This document shows positions 31,513 through 34,914 of a stretch of 34,914 bases of DNA, piece by piece (within the stretch, counting starts at the first letter, position 1; the number at the start of each line of letters is the position of its first letter). The notes beneath the pieces were generated by a model, which ran no database searches, was not told the origin of the DNA, and was given only the letters and a program-made list of their open reading frames with translations. A program made the translations under genes and the position numbers. The stretch comes from Dehalococcoidia bacterium (lineage in GTDB: Bacteria; Chloroflexota; Dehalococcoidia; GIF9; AB-539-J10): positions 1 through 34,914 of the forward strand of contig JAUWHW010000060.1 in the NCBI GenBank assembly GCA_030605665.1, read 5' to 3'.

Positions 31513-33480
31513 ATGTCAGCTGAGAAGGGTATACTCTCCATGATGGAGGAGAAGCGTATATTTCCTCCCCCAAAGGAACTGAGCGAAAAGGCTTATATAA
31601 AAAGCATGGAGGAGTATAAGAGGATTTACAAGGAATCCATTGAGAATCCGGAGAAATTCTGGGGAGAGCTTGCTGAGCAGCTGGATTGGTATAAGAAATG
31701 GGACAAGGTATTGGTAGAAGATTTTGCCAATGCTAAACACGAATGGTTTGTAGGTGGGAAGCTCAACGTTTGTTATAACTGCATTGACCGCCATCTGAAG
31801 ACCTGGCGCAAGAACAAAGCTGCTCTCATTTGGGAGGGGGAGCCCGAGGGGGAGAGCAAGACTTATACCTATGAAGAACTCTATTACGAAGTCTGTAAGT
31901 TTGCCAATGTGCTAAAGAAGTTTGGTGTTAAGAAAGGCGACCGTGTTTCCATCTACCTCCCCATGATCCCCGAGTTGCCCATTGTTATGTTTGCCTGTAT
32001 CAGGATAGGAGCTATTCATAGCGTGATCTTCGGCGGCTTCAGCGCTGAATCGCTTAGGGATAGAATCCTGGATTGTGGGGCTGGAACCCTCATTTGCTGT
32101 GATGGCTACTATCGTAATGGCAAGGTCATAAACAGCAAAGCTAATGCTGATGCTGCTCTGGCAGAATGCCCTGAGGTTCGTGCCATTGTGGTAAAAAGAT
32201 TGGGCAATGAAGTTAATATGAAAGAAGGACGAGATTACTGGTGGCATGAAGAGATGCTGGCTGAAGATATTAAGCCAGCATGCGAGCCTGAAGTTATGGA
32301 TGCCGAGGATCCACTATTTATCCTCTACACCAGCGGCAGCACAGGCAAACCAAAAGGGGTGGTGCATACACAGGCTGGCTACCTTCTTTTCTCTCTCCAG
32401 ACCTTCAAATGGGCCTTTGATTACAAGGATGGAGACACTTTTTGGAACACCGCAGACATCGGTTGGATAACTGGGCATAGTTGCATCCTTTTCGGGCCCC
32501 TCGCTGCCGGTGCAGTAAACATATTCTATGAGGGTGTGCCTACTTACCCTGAGCCAGACAGGTTCTGGGAAATTATAGAGAAACACAAGGTGAATATCTT
32601 CTACACTGCCCCTACTGCTCTGCGGGCGCTGATGCGGGAAGGCGATGAGTGGCCTAATAAGCGAGACCTATCTTCGCTGCGCATCCTGGGCACCGTAGGC
32701 GAGCCCATAAACCCGGAGGCCTGGATGTGGTACTACAGGGTAATAGGTAAAGAGCGCTGCCCTATTGTGGATACCTGGTGGCAAACAGAAACTGGTGGCT
32801 TTATGATTACCCCATTGCCTGGCGCTATACCGCTCAAGCCTGGTTCAGCCACAGTGCCATTTCCCGGTGTTGATGCAGAGATATTAAGGGAAGATGGCAC
32901 TCCTGTTGATGTCAACGAGGGAGGATACCTAGTTATTAAAAAGCCCTGGCCGGGGTTAATGCGCCAAATCTATGGTGAGCCTCAGAGATTCAAGGAGACG
33001 TATTTTACTAAGTTCCCTGGGGTATATAACACCGGTGATGGTGCCCGAAGGGATGAAGATGGCTATTACTGGCTGATGGGTCGCATAGATGATGTGATAA
33101 ATGTCTCCGGGCATCGCATTGGCACTGCTGAAGTAGAGAGCGCCTTGGTATCTCATCCTAAGGTTGCTGAGGCAGCAGTAGTTGGTATGCCGCACGAGAT
33201 TAAGGGGCAAGGGATATATGCCTATGTAACTCTTAAGGTGGGAGAGGAAAAAACTGAGGAACTCAAGAAGGAACTTGTTGCTCATGTGCGGAAGGAGATT
33301 GGGCCTATTGCTAGGCCAGACAAGATCCAATTTACTGATGGCTTGCCCAAGACCAGGAGTGGCAAGATAATGAGGAGGATTTTGGCAAAAATTGCTGCTG
33401 GAGATGTCAGTAATTTAGGAGATACCACTACCTTAGCTGACCCCAGCGTGGTGAGTGAACTGGTGGAGAGAAGGGTGTAG
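31513..33480 (+). CDS. acsA: acetyl-CoA synthetase (AMP-forming)
   Basis: This 655-residue ANL-superfamily enzyme activates acetate to acetyl-CoA through acetyl-AMP. Visible core motifs are [20 protein letters not shown] (P-loop, about residue 271), [22 protein letters not shown] (A5), [20 protein letters not shown] (A7/A8 hinge) and [12 protein letters not shown] near residue 615, whose Lys is the catalytic, acetylation-regulated residue. Length fits Acs (about 650). AAGGGGG precedes the ATG. An acetate carrier gene follows. It allows acetate to feed the CODH/ACS pathway or be formed into acetyl-CoA for biosynthesis. Confidence 0.95.
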   Translation: MSAEKGILSMMEEKRIFPPPKELSEKAYIKSMEEYKRIYKESIENPEKFWGELAEQLDWYKKWDKVLVEDFANAKHEWFVGGKLNVCYNCIDRHLKTWRKNKAALIWEGEPEGESKTYTYEELYYEVCKFANVLKKFGVKKGDRVSIYLPMIPELPIVMFACIRIGAIHSVIFGGFSAESLRDRILDCGAGTLICCDGYYRNGKVINSKANADAALAECPEVRAIVVKRLGNEVNMKEGRDYWWHEEMLAEDIKPACEPEVMDAEDPLFILYTSGSTGKPKGVVHTQAGYLLFSLQTFKWAFDYKDGDTFWNTADIGWITGHSCILFGPLAAGAVNIFYEGVPTYPEPDRFWEIIEKHKVNIFYTAPTALRALMREGDEWPNKRDLSSLRILGTVGEPINPEAWMWYYRVIGKERCPIVDTWWQTETGGFMITPLPGAIPLKPGSATVPFPGVDAEILREDGTPVDVNEGGYLVIKKPWPGLMRQIYGEPQRFKETYFTKFPGVYNTGDGARRDEDGYYWLMGRIDDVINVSGHRIGTAEVESALVSHPKVAEAAVVGMPHEIKGQGIYAYVTLKVGEEKTEELKKELVAHVRKEIGPIARPDKIQFTDGLPKTRSGKIMRRILAKIAAGDVSNLGDTTTLADPSVVSELVERRV

Positions 33481-33581
33481 TGTCTTAGTTCGGGAACGTA
33501 TGAGAAAATGGGGCCAGGTACGATGCAAAACGTATTTGACACCATCACTGTATATTAAGAATTTGAAAGGGGTAAATTCTT

Positions 33582-34142
33582 CTGGCGCAAGAAGTTAAAT
33601 GGGGGAACCCCGGAGCTTTAGGACTCGCTGGATTTGGTTTTAATACCATTCTACTGCAAATACACAATATAGGTTTAATATCCAATGTAGAACCGCTACT
33701 CTTTGGATTTTTCTGGGGAGGTTTAGCTCAGATTATAGCTGGTATAATTGATGGTCGCCGTGGAGATACTTTTGGGCTGACTGCCTTCATTTCCTATGGC
33801 GTATTCTGGATAGGCTTGGGCTTCATATTCCTGATGGATTGGCTTGGAGTGGCTCATTATACCGCCACAGGGCTTGCTTGGGTATGTATCCTCTGGGGTA
33901 TCTTTACTGCCTACATGACTGTTGGCGCACTAAAGATTTCTAAGGTTCATGTTTTCATGTTTGTCACGTTGACCATATTGTTCTGGCTGCTTGCAGGGCA
34001 TTTCTTTGGTGCTCTTTCTGCTAAAGTTGCCGGGGTAGAGGGCCTCATCTGCGGTGCTTCTGCTGTTTATATTTCAGCGGCTGTGCTCCTGAACGCAATG
34101 TATGGCAGGTGGATTCTGCCTATAGGGCTGCTATCTAAGTAA
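33582..34142 (+). CDS. satP: acetate transporter, SatP/GPR1-FUN34-YaaH family, apparent CTG start
   Basis: The 186-residue product has about six hydrophobic segments and the family hallmark NPGALGLAGFG (NPxPLGL in typical members) near the N-terminus, followed by FFWGGLAQIIAGIIDGRRGDTFGLTAF. C-terminal YISAAVLLNAMYGRWILPIG also fits. It is an inner-membrane acetate/succinate-proton carrier family. The only ATG in frame is at 33816, far inside the conserved region. The frame opens after TAA at 33573-33575, leaving ATT, CTT or CTG as starts. CTG at 33582 gives MAQEVKWGNPG and lies 9 bases from AAAGGGG. A TTGACA at 33536 could be part of its promoter. Paired with acsA for acetate uptake and activation. 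Confidence 0.85.
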   Translation: MAQEVKWGNPGALGLAGFGFNTILLQIHNIGLISNVEPLLFGFFWGGLAQIIAGIIDGRRGDTFGLTAFISYGVFWIGLGFIFLMDWLGVAHYTATGLAWVCILWGIFTAYMTVGALKISKVHVFMFVTLTILFWLLAGHFFGALSAKVAGVEGLICGASAVYISAAVLLNAMYGRWILPIGLLSK

Positions 34143-34204
34143 ATTTGCTTTGGGCCATAAGGGCTATAATGATGCTGCCGAGTAAACTGGTAGAGCAGAT
34201 AAAC

Positions 34205-34732
34205 ATGCGAATTGCCAGCATCGCACTAGCTATTATTCTGATTTTAATCCCTTCTTTGCCAGCACTAGCCCAAGATAGTGAAACCATTACTATCACCATG
34301 ACTACAAAAACAGTTATAGAAATAGAATTAAGTCCCACAACTTGGGACATAGGCACTATAAGGCCAGAAGAGATACATGAGTCGGGAACTTTCACTATGA
34401 CCAATAGGGGCAATTGTGATTTGCGTGCCCTTATCAAAGGCAAAGAGGCCGTATGCGTTGATAACCCTGACTATAAATGGACACTGAGTAGCGATGGGTA
34501 TAACGACAAGCAAATATATGTATTATGGTACGAGACAAGCGATTGTACGCCTGGTGGAGAAGGCCTTATTACCACAGAAGAAAACGTTTTTTGTTCTAAT
34601 TTTGGAATAGATGGATCCAATCTGAAGCATTTCGGGTTGAAATTGGAGGCTCCCTTAGCTGACTATGAGGATTATTTCTACGGTGGTGGGGAAATGGAAA
34701 CCACTATTACCATAAGCGGAGTAGTCGCCTAA
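34205..34732 (+). CDS. secreted protein of unknown function (tandem paralogue 1)
   Basis: The 175-residue product has a signal peptide, MRIASIALAIILILIPSLPALA, cleaved probably before QDSETITITM. The mature part is rich in Thr, Ile and beta-type alternation, with four cysteines (NCDLRA, AVCVDN, SDCTPG, VFCSNF) that could form two disulfides. No known domain is recognised. I chose ATG 34205 because the tandem copy at 34811 aligns there and the 5' flank (AGTAAAC...ATG) is also shared; ATGs at 34169 and 34172 are alternatives. There is no transmembrane segment after the signal. Likely an exported or cell-surface protein. Confidence 0.7.
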   Translation: MRIASIALAIILILIPSLPALAQDSETITITMTTKTVIEIELSPTTWDIGTIRPEEIHESGTFTMTNRGNCDLRALIKGKEAVCVDNPDYKWTLSSDGYNDKQIYVLWYETSDCTPGGEGLITTEENVFCSNFGIDGSNLKHFGLKLEAPLADYEDYFYGGGEMETTITISGVVA

Positions 34733-34810
34733 CGTCATAGCAAATTAGATGCCTGATTGGGTAATTAATAATAAATTTGAGGAAAGGTTCTAAGTAAACC
34801 AGCGGGACAA

Positions 34811-34914
34811 ATGAGCAAGCAAATTATAAGCATCATATTAGTTATCATTCTGGCTTTAATCCCTTGTTTACCAGCATTGGCTGAGGGCAATAGCACAGTA
34901 ACCATCACTATGGC
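34811..34914 (+). CDS. secreted protein of unknown function (tandem paralogue 2, 3' partial)
   Basis: The frame starts MSKQIISIILVIILALIPCL and continues PALAEGNSTVTITM to the window edge; 34 complete codons are visible. It has the same signal peptide pattern and the same TxTITM mature start as the preceding gene, with similar DNA around AATCCCTTnTTTrCCAGCA. It is therefore a tandem duplicate. Only the start is in this window. Confidence 0.7.
   Translation, partial: MSKQIISIILVIILALIPCLPALAEGNSTVTITM

Noticed and set aside
1..34914. CRISPR arrays, insertion sequences, prophage genes or rRNA
   Set aside because: No regularly spaced repeats, transposase, integrase, phage structural genes or rRNA sequences were seen. 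The CCTCCTTTCT string at 8454 matches the 16S 3' end but has no other rRNA sequence around it.

Overview
The window is a bacterial chromosome fragment of moderate-to-low G+C. Nearly all genes are on the plus strand and gaps are short. The lineage is not fixed by the sequence. A lipoprotein whose mature start is Cys-Ala-Pro-Ala-Pro-Pro followed by a poly-Glu linker, an archaeal-like CODH/ACS and a translin-family protein would fit an uncultured anaerobic Chloroflexota (Dehalococcoidia-like) genome. That assignment is inference.

Layout. (1) 1-5835: an apparent amino-acid or amine metabolism cluster. It holds a D-cysteine desulfhydrase/ACC-deaminase-like PLP enzyme (cut by the left edge), a nitroreductase, a 49-aa ORF, an ornithine-cyclodeaminase-family enzyme, a saccharopine-dehydrogenase-like enzyme, an Asp/Glu racemase-like enzyme and a sugar-isomerase-like TIM barrel. 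(2) 5836-12345: an MFS carrier, a comEA-like gene on the minus strand, an iron/polyamine-type ABC binding protein and fused permease with no ATPase gene, and a metallo-hydrolase-fold protein. Three copies of a structured ~110-125 bp repeat lie here, with a candidate small RNA. (3) 12371-14315: tRNA-Ser(UGA), a thiE-like gene carrying an in-frame palindrome, and a translin-family gene. (4) 14426-29893: a Wood-Ljungdahl carbonyl-branch cluster: cooC-like, NuoG/HoxU-like, acsE, acsD/cdhD, cdhA, nuoE-, nuoF- and hoxU-like genes, cdhB, cdhC, acsC/cdhE, a second nuoE/nuoF pair and a second cooC. (5) 29996-31369: a lone cNMP-binding domain, a 66-aa MetV-like protein and a DUF3786 protein. (6) 31513-34142: AMP-forming acetyl-CoA synthetase and a SatP-type acetate carrier. 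(7) 34205-34914: two tandem secreted paralogues, the second cut by the right edge.

How the genes work together. CdhA/CdhB would interconvert CO2 and CO. AcsE passes a methyl group from methyl-H4folate to the AcsC/AcsD corrinoid protein, and CdhC joins methyl, CO and CoA. Two sets of diaphorase-like subunits (NuoE, NuoF, HoxU-like) are interleaved with these genes, and no hydrogenase or formate dehydrogenase is present in the window. This suggests CODH/ACS electrons are exchanged with NAD(P)H through a dedicated flavoprotein module. Acs and SatP add acetate import and activation, so the cluster could run toward acetyl-CoA synthesis or toward acetate/CO oxidation.

Most unusual points: the CODH-diaphorase arrangement; a Ser where an A-cluster Cys is expected in CdhC; apparent ACG and CTG start codons for acsD and satP; a repeat family whose base changes preserve RNA stems; a candidate sRNA with an anti-Shine-Dalgarno segment; and several genes whose promoter-like -10 box sits about 5 nt before the start codon.
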